This document shows positions 23,812 to 33,284 of a stretch of DNA of 64,000 bases, piece by piece. A program made the position numbers and the translations under genes. Under the pieces are notes generated by a model. That model did no database searches and was not told the origin of the DNA. It saw only the letters and a list, made by a program, of their open reading frames with translations. This stretch comes from Dehalococcoidia bacterium UBA2588 (GTDB lineage Bacteria > Chloroflexota > Dehalococcoidia > Lucifugimonadales > UBA3495): positions 44,272 through 108,271 of the forward strand of contig DDKW01000017.1 of assembly GCA_002339805.1 (NCBI GenBank), in the 5' to 3' direction. The first letter of the stretch is position 1. Each line of letters starts with the position of its first letter.

Positions 23812-25842
23812 TTGGAGTCAAACAGGCAACCTACATTTCCATTTACTGCGATTGTTGGTCAATCGCAGATGAAAAAAGCTTTAATTTTGAATGCTATCAA
23901 TCCGACAATAGGTGGAGTTTTAATCAGAGGCAATAAAGGGACCGCCAAGTCGACAGCAGTGAGGGCATTGTCCATGTTACTTCCTGAACTAGATCTGATA
24001 GATGGATGCGAATATCATTGTGCACCCAATTCTCCCCAGGCCATATGCGGCTATTGCACGGATTCATTGAGCAAAAATAGCGTAGCTAAGCCAGTACAGA
24101 TTGTACAGTTACCAGTCGGAGCTACTGAGGATAGACTTGTAGGTTCCCTTAATATTGAAGAGGCGATAAAGACAGGTAACCGTTCCTTTGAACCAGGGCT
24201 ATTGGCCACTGCTAACAAAGGAATCCTGTATATAGACGAGGTAAACCTGTTAAACGACCACTTAGTTGATGTTTTGTTAGACGCAGCGGCTATGGGTAGA
24301 AATTATGTCGAGCGAGAAGGCATTTCAGTAAGCCATGAGTCCCAATTTATATTGATAGGGACTATGAATCCTGAGGAAGGAGATTTAAGACCTCAGCTGC
24401 TTGATCGTTTCGGGCTAGCAGTTGAAGTGACAAACGAGGTAGAAACTGACTCCCGAGTTGAAGTGGTAAAAAGGCGAATTAACTTCGAAGATAGCCCAGA
24501 TCATTTTGTTAATTCGTGGGGCAAAGAAGAGGCGCAAGAAAGAGACCGTATCGCCAAAAGTCGTACCTTGCTGCCCAATGTAAAAGTTCCAGAGGACATG
24601 TTATATCTCATATCTGATATATGTGCGGGGTTTGAGGTAGATGGGTTGCGTGGTGATATTGTTATGTACAAGACTGCCATAACCATAGCCGCATACGAGG
24701 GTAGGACCGAAGTAACTGAAGAAGATGTCAAAGAATCGGCTATCATGGCACTGCTACACAGACAGAGGCGTCAGCCTTTTCAGGAACCATCTCTAGATCA
24801 GGATAAGCTTGATGAAATTATCAATCAAGAAAACTCTGGTCAAGACAATTCACGGGAAAGTAGTAGTCCATCAGGAGAACAGGAATCGTCTTCCGACGAG
24901 CCTGACCCCTCTGACTCTAATGGGGATGATTCATCAAGTGATGCAGAAGACCATGACGAAAATTCTTCATTTGACTCCGAACGCGGAGATAAAGACGAAA
25001 TTTTTGAGATCGGGAATATACCAAAAATACAACAGTTAGAAATCCGTTCCGAAGACCAAAAACAGAGAAGCACCTTTGGAAGGAGAGCAGAAACGAATAG
25101 CTCTTCACAAGCGGGATACTATGTGTCGTCTAGGGTACCACAAGGCAAATTAACGGATTTGGCACTGGATGCAACGTTAAGGGCAGCAGCTCCCTTTCAG
25201 AAGGACCGCAAGGGTACCGAATCTCTTGCGGTGGTGATACAGTCAAACGATCTGCGCGAAAAAGTCAGATTCACTCAAACAGGGACTCTGATTATATTTG
25301 TAGTAGATGCGAGTGGGTCCATGGGTGCCCAAAGGAGGATGGTAGAAGTCAAAGGAGCAGTGATGGCTCTTCTACTTGATGCCTATCAGCGTAGAGATAC
25401 TGTTTGTATGATTACATTCAGAAAAGAGTCTGCTGAATTGATCCTGCCTCCAACTAATAGTGTGGATCTCGCAAAAATGAAATTAAATACCATGCCTACA
25501 GGTGGACGTACTCCTCTAACTAGTGGTCTCATGAAGACGATGGAGATAATAGAACGAGAAAAAACCAAAGATGTTAATGCTCTCCCTTTAATTGTTGTAT
25601 TGTCTGATGGAAAAAGTAACGTAGGATTGAACAATTCTGAAATGAATAGAGATGAGGAACTGCATAGAGTGTGCAATGAATTCAAATTTAAAGGGTTACG
25701 AAGTATCGTAATAGATACTGAAACAGGATATGTTAAATTAGGTAAAGCAAAAGATTTAGCAACACACATAGGTGGTACATACATCACTCTAGAAGAGTTT
25801 GCTACACAAAATTTAGTCAATGCTATTAACCAGAACCGATGA
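23812..25842 (+). CDS. Magnesium/cobalt chelatase motor protein, ChlI-ChlD fusion
   Basis: 676 residues. The N-terminal AAA+ ATPase part has Walker [10 protein letters not shown] (residues 40-48), a Cys cluster [10 protein letters not shown]...AICGYC, and Walker [12 protein letters not shown] Ser/Asp/Glu-rich linker spans about 330-400. The C-terminal von Willebrand A domain carries the MIDAS motif DASGSMG near residue 500. Such fusions act as the ATPase motor of metal chelatases; directly downstream of cobN it probably replaces CobS and CobT. The start is TTG 23812 with GAGGAG six bases upstream. Confidence 0.89.
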   Translation: MESNRQPTFPFTAIVGQSQMKKALILNAINPTIGGVLIRGNKGTAKSTAVRALSMLLPELDLIDGCEYHCAPNSPQAICGYCTDSLSKNSVAKPVQIVQLPVGATEDRLVGSLNIEEAIKTGNRSFEPGLLATANKGILYIDEVNLLNDHLVDVLLDAAAMGRNYVEREGISVSHESQFILIGTMNPEEGDLRPQLLDRFGLAVEVTNEVETDSRVEVVKRRINFEDSPDHFVNSWGKEEAQERDRIAKSRTLLPNVKVPEDMLYLISDICAGFEVDGLRGDIVMYKTAITIAAYEGRTEVTEEDVKESAIMALLHRQRRQPFQEPSLDQDKLDEIINQENSGQDNSRESSSPSGEQESSSDEPDPSDSNGDDSSSDAEDHDENSSFDSERGDKDEIFEIGNIPKIQQLEIRSEDQKQRSTFGRRAETNSSSQAGYYVSSRVPQGKLTDLALDATLRAAAPFQKDRKGTESLAVVIQSNDLREKVRFTQTGTLIIFVVDASGSMGAQRRMVEVKGAVMALLLDAYQRRDTVCMITFRKESAELILPPTNSVDLAKMKLNTMPTGGRTPLTSGLMKTMEIIEREKTKDVNALPLIVVLSDGKSNVGLNNSEMNRDEELHRVCNEFKFKGLRSIVIDTETGYVKLGKAKDLATHIGGTYITLEEFATQNLVNAINQNR

Positions 25843-25857
25843 AAGTAAGAGGATTAT

Positions 25858-27183
25858 TTGAGAATACAGCAACTACGAAGTAAGTCAGTTGCTCGACGAT
25901 GTTTGATGATAGGCTGGTCACTTGCATTGATGAGTTTTATTTTGTCGTGTGCTTCAGAATCGACTACAGAAACAGAGAAAAATGTAATCGGTGTTCAAGT
26001 GTCAGCTGTTATAGAAAATGAAGCGACCGGAGCTGTGGGTACGATTGTTGCGGATGATAGACCTAATTCTGAACAAAAGCCAAGAGTCGCTCCCAAACCC
26101 AAAGCAAAATCCGTGATTAAGCCTACATTCACACCTATCCCTGTCTCCTCACCTATACCTCTACCTTCAGGCCCAAAATTGCTTAAATTTGTTAAGAATG
26201 TTGAAGTTACTCCAGAGGAAACGATTGACATTATAGGTGCCTTCTGCCGCATAAATTATGTGCCTGCATCAGATAATTTCTTGGTGACATTTGGAGGGAC
26301 ATCTAAGGAAAAACACACACAAGGGTATGGGTATAAGTGGTACACAGATCAGATGGAATTTACTGGTAAGGGAGGCCTTTTTGAAAATAGAGGTACCGAT
26401 ACGGCATCAGTAATGATAGACAACACCTATTATTTTCTTACTGATGGAGGGAAAGATATATGGGCTCTTAAGAAGTATGACCCCAGTGATTGGACATTGC
26501 TTGGGGAAACTTTAATCTCAAGAGATCCAAATAAAGAACCTGGCAATGACTTTATGTTAGCAGAGGTCAATGGGATGCTTGATGTGGCTGGGTTATATGT
26601 TTCCGAAGCAAAAGGTTACATTGATCAACATAAACTTGATCCATATCAAGGTGAAGCGACAAGCCATCGATTTTTTTCTCAAAACCTGGAATTATTAGAC
26701 AACCGGATATTAAATGATGCACCTCATATAAACGCATCGTCTATGGTATTTGTAGATGGGATATATAACTTTGTAACTTCAACTGCCTTTTTTGGGGATT
26801 TAATAGTGATGCAATATGATCAAAATTGGAAATATTTGGATTCAAAAGTGTTAGCTCAATGGGGTAACTGGCCTATGGGAACGGTATACCACCCAGAGCT
26901 GGAACTTTTCTTTGTCTCATACATATCTGTTGAAAATGTAATCAACAAAAATGGACTTCGTAATATTCGGTTAGGTATATTTGACTCTTCATGGAATTCA
27001 ATCACTGATATAGCAGTAACTAACTATGAACGCGACGCGATGACCCAATCTGGGCGACCGTCTGTAATTGTCCATGAAGGCCATGTCTACGTTTCGTACG
27101 ATGTGTCTACAGTGGAGCGTGATGGAATGAGGGAGAATCAAGACTGGGAATGTGAGGTTAGTGTCTACGAATTAGTTCCTTGA
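25858..27183 (+). CDS. Lipoprotein with beta-propeller-like domain, unknown function
   Basis: 441 residues from TTG 25858 with AGAGG upstream, 15 bases after the chelatase gene. The hydrophobic segment ends at a lipobox (MSFILSC), then a Pro/Lys-rich linker (about residues 75-105), then a 330-residue domain with repeated short strands around Tyr-Trp-Asp motifs (YYFLTDGGKDIWALKKYD, MVFVDGIYNFVTSTAF, HVYVSYDVS). The repeats suggest a beta-propeller. A cell-surface protein; any link to cobalt or corrinoid capture rests only on operon position. Confidence 0.68.
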   Translation: MRIQQLRSKSVARRCLMIGWSLALMSFILSCASESTTETEKNVIGVQVSAVIENEATGAVGTIVADDRPNSEQKPRVAPKPKAKSVIKPTFTPIPVSSPIPLPSGPKLLKFVKNVEVTPEETIDIIGAFCRINYVPASDNFLVTFGGTSKEKHTQGYGYKWYTDQMEFTGKGGLFENRGTDTASVMIDNTYYFLTDGGKDIWALKKYDPSDWTLLGETLISRDPNKEPGNDFMLAEVNGMLDVAGLYVSEAKGYIDQHKLDPYQGEATSHRFFSQNLELLDNRILNDAPHINASSMVFVDGIYNFVTSTAFFGDLIVMQYDQNWKYLDSKVLAQWGNWPMGTVYHPELELFFVSYISVENVINKNGLRNIRLGIFDSSWNSITDIAVTNYERDAMTQSGRPSVIVHEGHVYVSYDVSTVERDGMRENQDWECEVSVYELVP

Positions 27184-27330
27184 TATTCTAAGTACACACT
27201 AAAACTTGATATGTTAAATTAGATGGATCAACAGTACTTATCGGTGGACGTACATCATATCAGAGATGGTTAAAATTAAAATTGAACCAATGCGATTAAT
27301 TTGAATCTGGGTGATTAGGAGGATTATTTA

Positions 27331-28650
27331 ATGACACGGTATCTACCATATGGAGATATGGAAAAGCTTTTGTCTCTATCTAAGAGAAGGGGTTTCGTAT
27401 TTCAAAGTAGCGAAATTTATGGCGGTCTCAGCTCTACTTGGGATTACGGTCCCCTAGGAGTTGAACTTAAACGAAATGTTAAAGAGGCTTGGTGGCGTAG
27501 CGTAGTGGTATCCAGAGATGATGTTGTAGGCTTGGATGCGGCGATTTTGATGCAAAGGCAAGTTTGGGAGGCTAGTGGTCATTTGGATAATTTCAGTGAT
27601 CCGTTGGTTGAATGTAAAACCTGTCACATTCGATTAAGAGAAGACCAACTTGAAACAGATGTATGCCCTGAATGTTCTGGGGAATTGACCGAACCAAGAA
27701 ATTTCAACTTGATGTTTAAGACATTTCAAGGTCCAGTTGAAGAGACTGCTTCAGAAATATTTTTGCGCCCGGAAACAGCTCAAGGAATATTTGTTAATTT
27801 TAACAACGTGCTTAACAGCTCAAGAAAAAAATTGCCTTTTGGTATAGCACAGATAGGAAAATCCTTCCGCAATGAAATCACACCAGGAAACTTTACTTTC
27901 AGAACCAGAGAATTTGAACAAATGGAAATTGAATTCTTTGTTACTCCTGGTGAAGATGATCAGTGGTTGCAGTCTTGGCTTAAAGAGCGGTATGACTGGT
28001 ACATAAAGTATGGAATTAGAGAAGATAATTTAAGGATCCGAAAACATGATGATTCTGAATTAGCTCACTACGCTAAGGAAACTTATGACATAGAGTACAG
28101 GTTTCCTTGGGGATGGGGCGAACTAGAAGGTATAGCTAACCGCACAGACTTTGACTTGACACAACATGCGCAAAGTAGTGGTACAGACATCTCGTATTTT
28201 GATGAAACTACTAAATCAAGATTTGTACCATATGTTATTGAACCGTCTGGAGGAGTGGATAGGGCTACCCTTGCATTTTGGTTAGATGCTTATGATGAGG
28301 AACCTGACGGTGAATCAACCCGTACAGTGTTAAAGTTTCATAGATTATTAGCTCCTGTGACAGTTGCCATATTGCCTTTGAGTAAAAATGAAAAACTGGT
28401 ACCTCTGACTAAAACTATTTTGGATCGTTTGAAATTTAAATTCAAATGCCAATATGACGATTCTCAAAGTATTGGGCGTAGATACAGAAGACAGGATGAA
28501 ATAGGGACTCCTTTCTGTATAACTATAGATTTCGATTCTTTAGATGATCATAAAGTCACTATTAGAGAACGAGATACTATGCATCAATCTAGAGTGTTTA
28601 TTTCCGATATAGTAAGTGTTATCGAAGACAAATTAGAACATAATTGGTGA
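27331..28650 (+). CDS. glyS/glyQS: Glycyl-tRNA synthetase, class II homodimeric type
   Basis: 439 residues, the alpha2 type. Recognisable segments are SSEIYGGLSSTWDYGPLGVELKRN, a CPEC zinc-like pair within the insert, motif 2 in SFRNEITPGNFTFRTREFEQMEIEFF, and the motif 3 region EPSGGVDRATLAFWLDAY, followed by the anticodon-binding domain VAILPL. Charges tRNA-Gly. AGGAGG lies seven bases before the ATG. Followed by birA with a four-base gap. No T-box leader is seen upstream. Confidence 0.94.
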   Translation: MTRYLPYGDMEKLLSLSKRRGFVFQSSEIYGGLSSTWDYGPLGVELKRNVKEAWWRSVVVSRDDVVGLDAAILMQRQVWEASGHLDNFSDPLVECKTCHIRLREDQLETDVCPECSGELTEPRNFNLMFKTFQGPVEETASEIFLRPETAQGIFVNFNNVLNSSRKKLPFGIAQIGKSFRNEITPGNFTFRTREFEQMEIEFFVTPGEDDQWLQSWLKERYDWYIKYGIREDNLRIRKHDDSELAHYAKETYDIEYRFPWGWGELEGIANRTDFDLTQHAQSSGTDISYFDETTKSRFVPYVIEPSGGVDRATLAFWLDAYDEEPDGESTRTVLKFHRLLAPVTVAILPLSKNEKLVPLTKTILDRLKFKFKCQYDDSQSIGRRYRRQDEIGTPFCITIDFDSLDDHKVTIRERDTMHQSRVFISDIVSVIEDKLEHNW

Positions 28651-28654
28651 CAGA

Positions 28655-29425
28655 GTGGATTATGTATCTAAACTGCTGAGAGAAGGCATTCAAACCAAAA
28701 TAATTGGTAGTCACATTCAGTATTACGAAACCATTGGCTCCACGATGGACGAAGTTCATGTGTTAGCAAGAAATGGCTGGTCCGAAGGTTTGGTTATTGT
28801 TGCTGATAATCAACTCTTAGGAAGAGGACGCAAAGGTACAAGTTGGATATCCGAACCAGGAAACTTATTACTTTCCATACTGCTTAAACCAGATGTAAAA
28901 CATCTAGAAGTGCTGCAACCAATGACCGCTATTTGTGTTCAAAAGGCTGTTCGTGCGATTACTGATATAGATATGAATTTAAAATGGCCAAATGATCTGA
29001 TTGTACGGCAGACCAAAGTAGGGGGGATATTGTTAGAATCTTCTGTAAAAAATGATTGTCTCGAATATGTTGTTATTGGAATTGGAGTTAATTTAATGTT
29101 GTCAAAAAAGCCACACAACCCGAATTATATTGTTAGCGATTTGAGCGAGTTTGGTGCAAAAACTTTAGATAGAAGCAGTTTATTAAGAGAAATTTTAAGT
29201 AACTTGGATAGTTATTATTCTAAAATTGATAAACCCGTTGAGATTTTTGAGGAATGGAAAGATCAATTAGATATCATAGGACAATTCGTAAGATTTAAAT
29301 CAGGGGAAGACGTTCATAAAGGTGAAGTGATTTCTGTGGGTGATAACGGATCGTTAGAATTGCGAGTAGCAAATGGTGGGATTATGAATTTCACTACCGG
29401 AGATATTATAGAGGTGTATGAATAG
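28655..29425 (+). CDS. birA: Biotin--[acetyl-CoA-carboxylase] ligase
   Basis: 256 residues from GTG 28655. Catalytic motifs are GRGRKGTSW (adenylate-binding loop), KWPNDLIV and VGGILLES; the C-terminal SH3-like domain includes GEVISVGDNGSLEL. There is no N-terminal helix-turn-helix, so this is the group I, non-regulatory ligase. Attaches biotin to carboxylase carrier proteins. Abuts the SDR gene at 29426 with no gap. Confidence 0.92.
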   Translation: MDYVSKLLREGIQTKIIGSHIQYYETIGSTMDEVHVLARNGWSEGLVIVADNQLLGRGRKGTSWISEPGNLLLSILLKPDVKHLEVLQPMTAICVQKAVRAITDIDMNLKWPNDLIVRQTKVGGILLESSVKNDCLEYVVIGIGVNLMLSKKPHNPNYIVSDLSEFGAKTLDRSSLLREILSNLDSYYSKIDKPVEIFEEWKDQLDIIGQFVRFKSGEDVHKGEVISVGDNGSLELRVANGGIMNFTTGDIIEVYE

Positions 29426-30238
29426 ATGTTAGATGGATTAAGTTTAAACGGAAAAACAGTACTGATTACAGGTGGGGGCACAGGGCTGGGGTTGGAAATG
29501 GTTAAGTTTTTGTCTAGAGCAGGTGCAGATATATGTGTCGCGGGCCGACGGGTAGCTCCATTAAATTACGCTGTGGAAACAGTATTTGAGAATGGACAGA
29601 AAGGATTGGCTGTGCCTACGGATGTGAGTGATTCTTATCAAGTTAAATTGCTAGTTGAAAAGACTTTACAAGAATTCGGGAAAATTGACGTTTTGATTAA
29701 CAATGCAGCCCTTGTCGAAAATAATATAGTCAAGCCTATCTGGGATATTGAAGATACGGAATGGCAAAGTGCAATTGATGTGAATCTTTCCGGAGCTTTT
29801 TATTGTTCCCGAGAGGTAGCTAAGCATATGGCAGACCGTGGATCCGGGAAAATAATTAATACAGCATCTGGCTTTGGGTTAAGGGGTGGTAAAGATATAT
29901 ATACATACTGCTGTACAAAAGGTGGTATCGTGCAACTCACTAAAGTTTTATCGTTTAGTTTGGCAAGATATAACATAACTGCTAACACTATTGTGCCTGG
30001 ATTTATACCCACGGAGGCAACAGAATCAGAATTTAGGACAACTTTGCCTAAATCAGGCGAATTCTTGCCATCAGGTGAATTGGGACAACCGAAACATATA
30101 GGTCCGATAGCAGTATTTCTTTCATCTGAGGCCTCTGATTACATGACTGGCGAGATATTCACTTTAGACGGGGGAGGACTATCAGCAGGAATTGCCCCTA
30201 CTGGATATGCCCCAATTATCGGTTTTCAGGAGGTATAA
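29426..30238 (+). CDS. Short-chain dehydrogenase/reductase (active-site intact)
   Basis: 270 residues. The NAD(P)-binding motif TGGGTGLG and the NNAA motif are present; catalytic Ser is in NTASGFG and the Tyr-x3-Lys is YCCTK. The C-terminus carries the LDGG motif. Oxidises or reduces a hydroxy/keto group on an unidentified substrate. It begins directly after birA and is followed by a degenerate paralogue at 30240, so the two are probably made together. Confidence 0.87.
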   Translation: MLDGLSLNGKTVLITGGGTGLGLEMVKFLSRAGADICVAGRRVAPLNYAVETVFENGQKGLAVPTDVSDSYQVKLLVEKTLQEFGKIDVLINNAALVENNIVKPIWDIEDTEWQSAIDVNLSGAFYCSREVAKHMADRGSGKIINTASGFGLRGGKDIYTYCCTKGGIVQLTKVLSFSLARYNITANTIVPGFIPTEATESEFRTTLPKSGEFLPSGELGQPKHIGPIAVFLSSEASDYMTGEIFTLDGGGLSAGIAPTGYAPIIGFQEV

Positions 30239-30239
30239 A

Positions 30240-30992
30240 ATGCCCGTATTAGACGAATTTTCATTAAATAACCAGTTGGTTGTAGTTTGTATTTCAAACA
30301 CAATTGAAACTGCTTACCTAGCCAAATACCTGGCGTTTGCAGGGGCAGAATTATATGTGTTGGCCCAGACCGAGGAATTGCTTGATGAGGCCACACAAAT
30401 ACTGGGAGAACAGGTTAACGGCAAAGTAATAGATTTACAAAACAAATCCAGTATTGTTTCCGCTAGAGACCAGATTATTGAGATGAAAGGGCAAGTACAT
30501 GGTCTTGTAATTGATAGTAGAGGCACACTCGCTAAACCTATGGCTGATGTGACCCAGCAGGAATGGGATTTAGTAATGAATTACAATGTGAAAGCCACAT
30601 TCTTTCTCTACCAAGCATTTGGAGAGTGCATGCAGGATTCAGGTTACGGCAGAATAGTTAACATAACATCACAATTAGGTGATCGTGCGGTAGATAATTT
30701 ATCTGTCTTTTCAGCTAGCCAGGCCGCAGTGCATTCATTGACGAAGTCTATGACTGTTGAATATTCAAAATACTCTATTCGAATCAATACTATAGCTACT
30801 GGATGGACTTCCACGGAAGAAATTGACTTAGAAGTACAACGAAAGGAACTCTTGGTACGCTTCATACCTCTTAGAAGAAAAGGTGTACCGGCGGATTTGG
30901 GACCACTGTTAGTGTTTTTATGCTCTGAAAGTTGCGATTACACCACCGGGCAACCTATTTTCATTAACGGAGGATTGACCTCTAGGCCATGA
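30240..30992 (+). CDS. Catalytically degenerate SDR paralogue
   Basis: 250 residues from ATG 30240, preceded by AGGAGG; the longer frame starting at 30192 lies inside the upstream gene. It retains the SDR fold pattern but lacks the motifs: the glycine-rich loop is VCISNTIETAY, the NNAG motif is IDSRG, and the Tyr-x3-Lys position reads FSASQ. All three catalytic or cofactor motifs are lost while the reading frame is intact, so this is a pseudoenzyme rather than a pseudogene. It may form a hetero-oligomer with the upstream SDR; that is inference. Confidence 0.8.
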   Translation: MPVLDEFSLNNQLVVVCISNTIETAYLAKYLAFAGAELYVLAQTEELLDEATQILGEQVNGKVIDLQNKSSIVSARDQIIEMKGQVHGLVIDSRGTLAKPMADVTQQEWDLVMNYNVKATFFLYQAFGECMQDSGYGRIVNITSQLGDRAVDNLSVFSASQAAVHSLTKSMTVEYSKYSIRINTIATGWTSTEEIDLEVQRKELLVRFIPLRRKGVPADLGPLLVFLCSESCDYTTGQPIFINGGLTSRP

Positions 30993-31056
30993 TTATTTGT
31001 AAAGGCTTTGTGTAGGAGCATGGTACAATTAACCCATTAAAATAGAGAGATTTATC

Positions 31057-32259
31057 ATGGATCCAGTCAAACCATCGTCAGGCATGGGGAATCTTCCTGA
31101 CATTAGGTTCGAAGAAAAACAAACTATATTGCAGCAATTTAATTCATTTATGAATGCTGCTAGTTATACTAATATTGAAGTTCCTATAATGGATAACACT
31201 GAGCTATTCTTAAAAAAATCAGATGGGCAATTGGCTCCTCAAATGTATAGCTTTAGAGATCCTTTGGGGCAACAGGTCAGTCTCAGGCCAGAGATTACCA
31301 CGCAGGTAATGAATTATTATCTCGGGGAAGCAACAGAAATAACAGAACACAGATATCAATATCAAGGGCCAGTTTTTCGCTTTTCTGAAACTCGTAATAC
31401 TCAGACTCAGTTCACACAGATGGGAGCTGAATACATCGGAGGGAGTGGACCCGACGTTGATATTGAAATTCTTGAATTGGCAATTAAATTCTTAGGGAAC
31501 ATAGGATTCGATTCATATCAATGCACAATGGCAGACCTTAATCTTGTTCATTACATTATTGATAACTTTGGATTGTCCATTAAGGCGAAGAATAAGATCG
31601 TGGAAAATATTCAAATATTTAAACAAGGATCTGCCACCATTCATAAATTTGGTGAACAACTATCCAGTACTACAGTTACAGGTGATAGTAGCAAAGATAG
31701 TTATTTGTCTTCTGCAATCAAAGACCTCTCAGAAGGGCAGGCCCGGCAAGTGTTGTCAGGGTTTTTGGGCTGGGTTAATGGGAGCATTGAAGAAGGTTCT
31801 CTTGGACGTCGATCACATGAAGACGTAGTCTCTAGATTAATAGATAAGTTAAGAAACACTGATTCATTGGAAAACATTCAAAAATGCTTATCAGTTATTG
31901 GAAACTTAATTAAAATTAAAGGAAGTCCCGACGAGGCTATAACAAAGGCACGTGCTTTATTTAGTGATCAAGCCTACCCTCTAGATCTCATTGATCAATT
32001 TCAAGGGACGATCAATGAATTGAATAACAGAGTCTCTAAAAAATGTGAACTTATTATAGATTTTGGATTAGTGAAAGATTTTGGTTATTACAACGGAATC
32101 ATTTTTGAACTAACCGATCTTGCTACTAATCAGCTTATGGGTGGTGGTGGTAGATATGATGGTTTGGCTAAGACATTAGGGGCTGAACGGGATGTTAAAG
32201 CCTTAGGATTCGCTTTTGATCTCGATAAAGTGTTACAAAATCGGACAGGTATTGCGTAG
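31057..32259 (+). CDS. hisZ: HisZ, ATP phosphoribosyltransferase regulatory subunit
   Basis: 400 residues with the histidyl-tRNA synthetase-like catalytic core but no anticodon-binding domain. Class II features include SFRDPLGQQVSLRPEITTQV, YQGPVFRFSETRNTQTQFTQMGAEYIGG, and GGGRYDGLAKTLG near the C-terminus. HisZ is the regulatory partner of short-form HisG. The gene is immediately followed by hisG (two-base gap) and heads the his cluster. Confidence 0.85.
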   Translation: MDPVKPSSGMGNLPDIRFEEKQTILQQFNSFMNAASYTNIEVPIMDNTELFLKKSDGQLAPQMYSFRDPLGQQVSLRPEITTQVMNYYLGEATEITEHRYQYQGPVFRFSETRNTQTQFTQMGAEYIGGSGPDVDIEILELAIKFLGNIGFDSYQCTMADLNLVHYIIDNFGLSIKAKNKIVENIQIFKQGSATIHKFGEQLSSTTVTGDSSKDSYLSSAIKDLSEGQARQVLSGFLGWVNGSIEEGSLGRRSHEDVVSRLIDKLRNTDSLENIQKCLSVIGNLIKIKGSPDEAITKARALFSDQAYPLDLIDQFQGTINELNNRVSKKCELIIDFGLVKDFGYYNGIIFELTDLATNQLMGGGGRYDGLAKTLGAERDVKALGFAFDLDKVLQNRTGIA

Positions 32260-32261
32260 TT

Positions 32262-33275
32262 ATGACAGTAATTAAAGAAAATAATGAGGAATTAGTTATT
32301 GTTATCCCTAGTGATGGGGAGCTTCATAAAAATACCATGGACTTCATGGATAAATGCGGATTAAAAATACGCCCTACCAGTTCACGGGGATATACAGGAT
32401 CTATTCCGAGCATGCCAGGGGTATCTGTTTTGATGCAAAGAACTGCAGATATTACCAATAAGATAGAGGATTTTAGCGCTGATATTGGGATTACTGGCTT
32501 AGATAGGTATTTGGAATATAAAACAGATGACAGGTACGTCGGGAAAATTGTAAGTGATCTTGGTTACGGTAGCTGTGACTTTGTTTTAGCTGTTCCGGAT
32601 TCATGGATCGACGTTAATGGGTTGGAAGACTTGTCGGATTTGACTAATGAATACCGTCAAAAAGGCCTTGATTTGCGTATTGCTACGAAATATCCCAAAC
32701 TGTTGAATAATTATTTATATGATAATGGTATATATAATTATCGTATCGTTGCAGTGAGCGGCGCACTTGAAGCTGCTCCTGCTGCCGGTTACGCTGACCT
32801 GATTGCTGATTTGACAGCTACAGGGACTACATTGCGAGCAAACAACTTGAAACAAATAAACGAGGGCACAGTATTACGGTCACAAGCCTGTTTGATCGGA
32901 AATCCCGAATCCATTAATAACAACAAATATAAATTTGAATTGACTACAAAATTAATTGATTTAATTAAATCTAATATTAGAGCTGAGGAATACTATAGAT
33001 TAACTGCTAATGTTTTGTGTGATTCTGAAGAGAATTTAGCCGCTTTAATATTGTCTCATCCTGACATTTCAGGTTTGCACGGCCCCACTTTATCCAGATT
33101 GCATAACAAATCTGACATGTCTTGGTTCAGTGTAAGCGTAGTAGTGCCTAAATATAACCTCTCAAGTTGTGTATCTCAGATCCGAGAATGTGGAGGAGTC
33201 AGCATCGCTGCTTCTAAAATAGACTACTTATTCAATGAAGAAGTGGTTGAAAACGATCGAATTTTTATCGCTTAG
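32262..33275 (+). CDS. hisG: ATP phosphoribosyltransferase HisG, long form
   Basis: 337 residues. The catalytic part contains IVIPSDGELHKNTMDFM, DIGITGLDRYLE, RIATKYPKLLNNYL and LIADLTATGTTLRANNL. It continues past residue 225 with a C-terminal domain (SVSVVVPKYNLSSCVSQIRECGGVSIAASK) that resembles the His-binding HisG_C domain of long-form HisG. Long-form enzymes usually work without HisZ, yet hisZ is directly upstream; see the findings. Carries out the first step of histidine synthesis. Confidence 0.88.
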   Translation: MTVIKENNEELVIVIPSDGELHKNTMDFMDKCGLKIRPTSSRGYTGSIPSMPGVSVLMQRTADITNKIEDFSADIGITGLDRYLEYKTDDRYVGKIVSDLGYGSCDFVLAVPDSWIDVNGLEDLSDLTNEYRQKGLDLRIATKYPKLLNNYLYDNGIYNYRIVAVSGALEAAPAAGYADLIADLTATGTTLRANNLKQINEGTVLRSQACLIGNPESINNNKYKFELTTKLIDLIKSNIRAEEYYRLTANVLCDSEENLAALILSHPDISGLHGPTLSRLHNKSDMSWFSVSVVVPKYNLSSCVSQIRECGGVSIAASKIDYLFNEEVVENDRIFIA

Positions 33276-33284
33276 GTTATACCA

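Noticed and set aside
25386..25820. 144-codon minus-strand frame across the chelatase VWA domain
   Set aside because: Antisense to the conserved MIDAS region; composition looks like a frame shadow and no start signal precedes it.
27184..27330. T-box leader before the glycyl-tRNA synthetase gene
   Set aside because: No AGGGTGGNACCGCG-like T-box motif and no terminator hairpin are present; a 16-codon frame at 27222 has no coding support.
31057..32259. Histidyl-tRNA synthetase
   Set aside because: No anticodon-binding domain and the catalytic motifs are altered (LRPEITTQV); adjacency to hisG favours HisZ.
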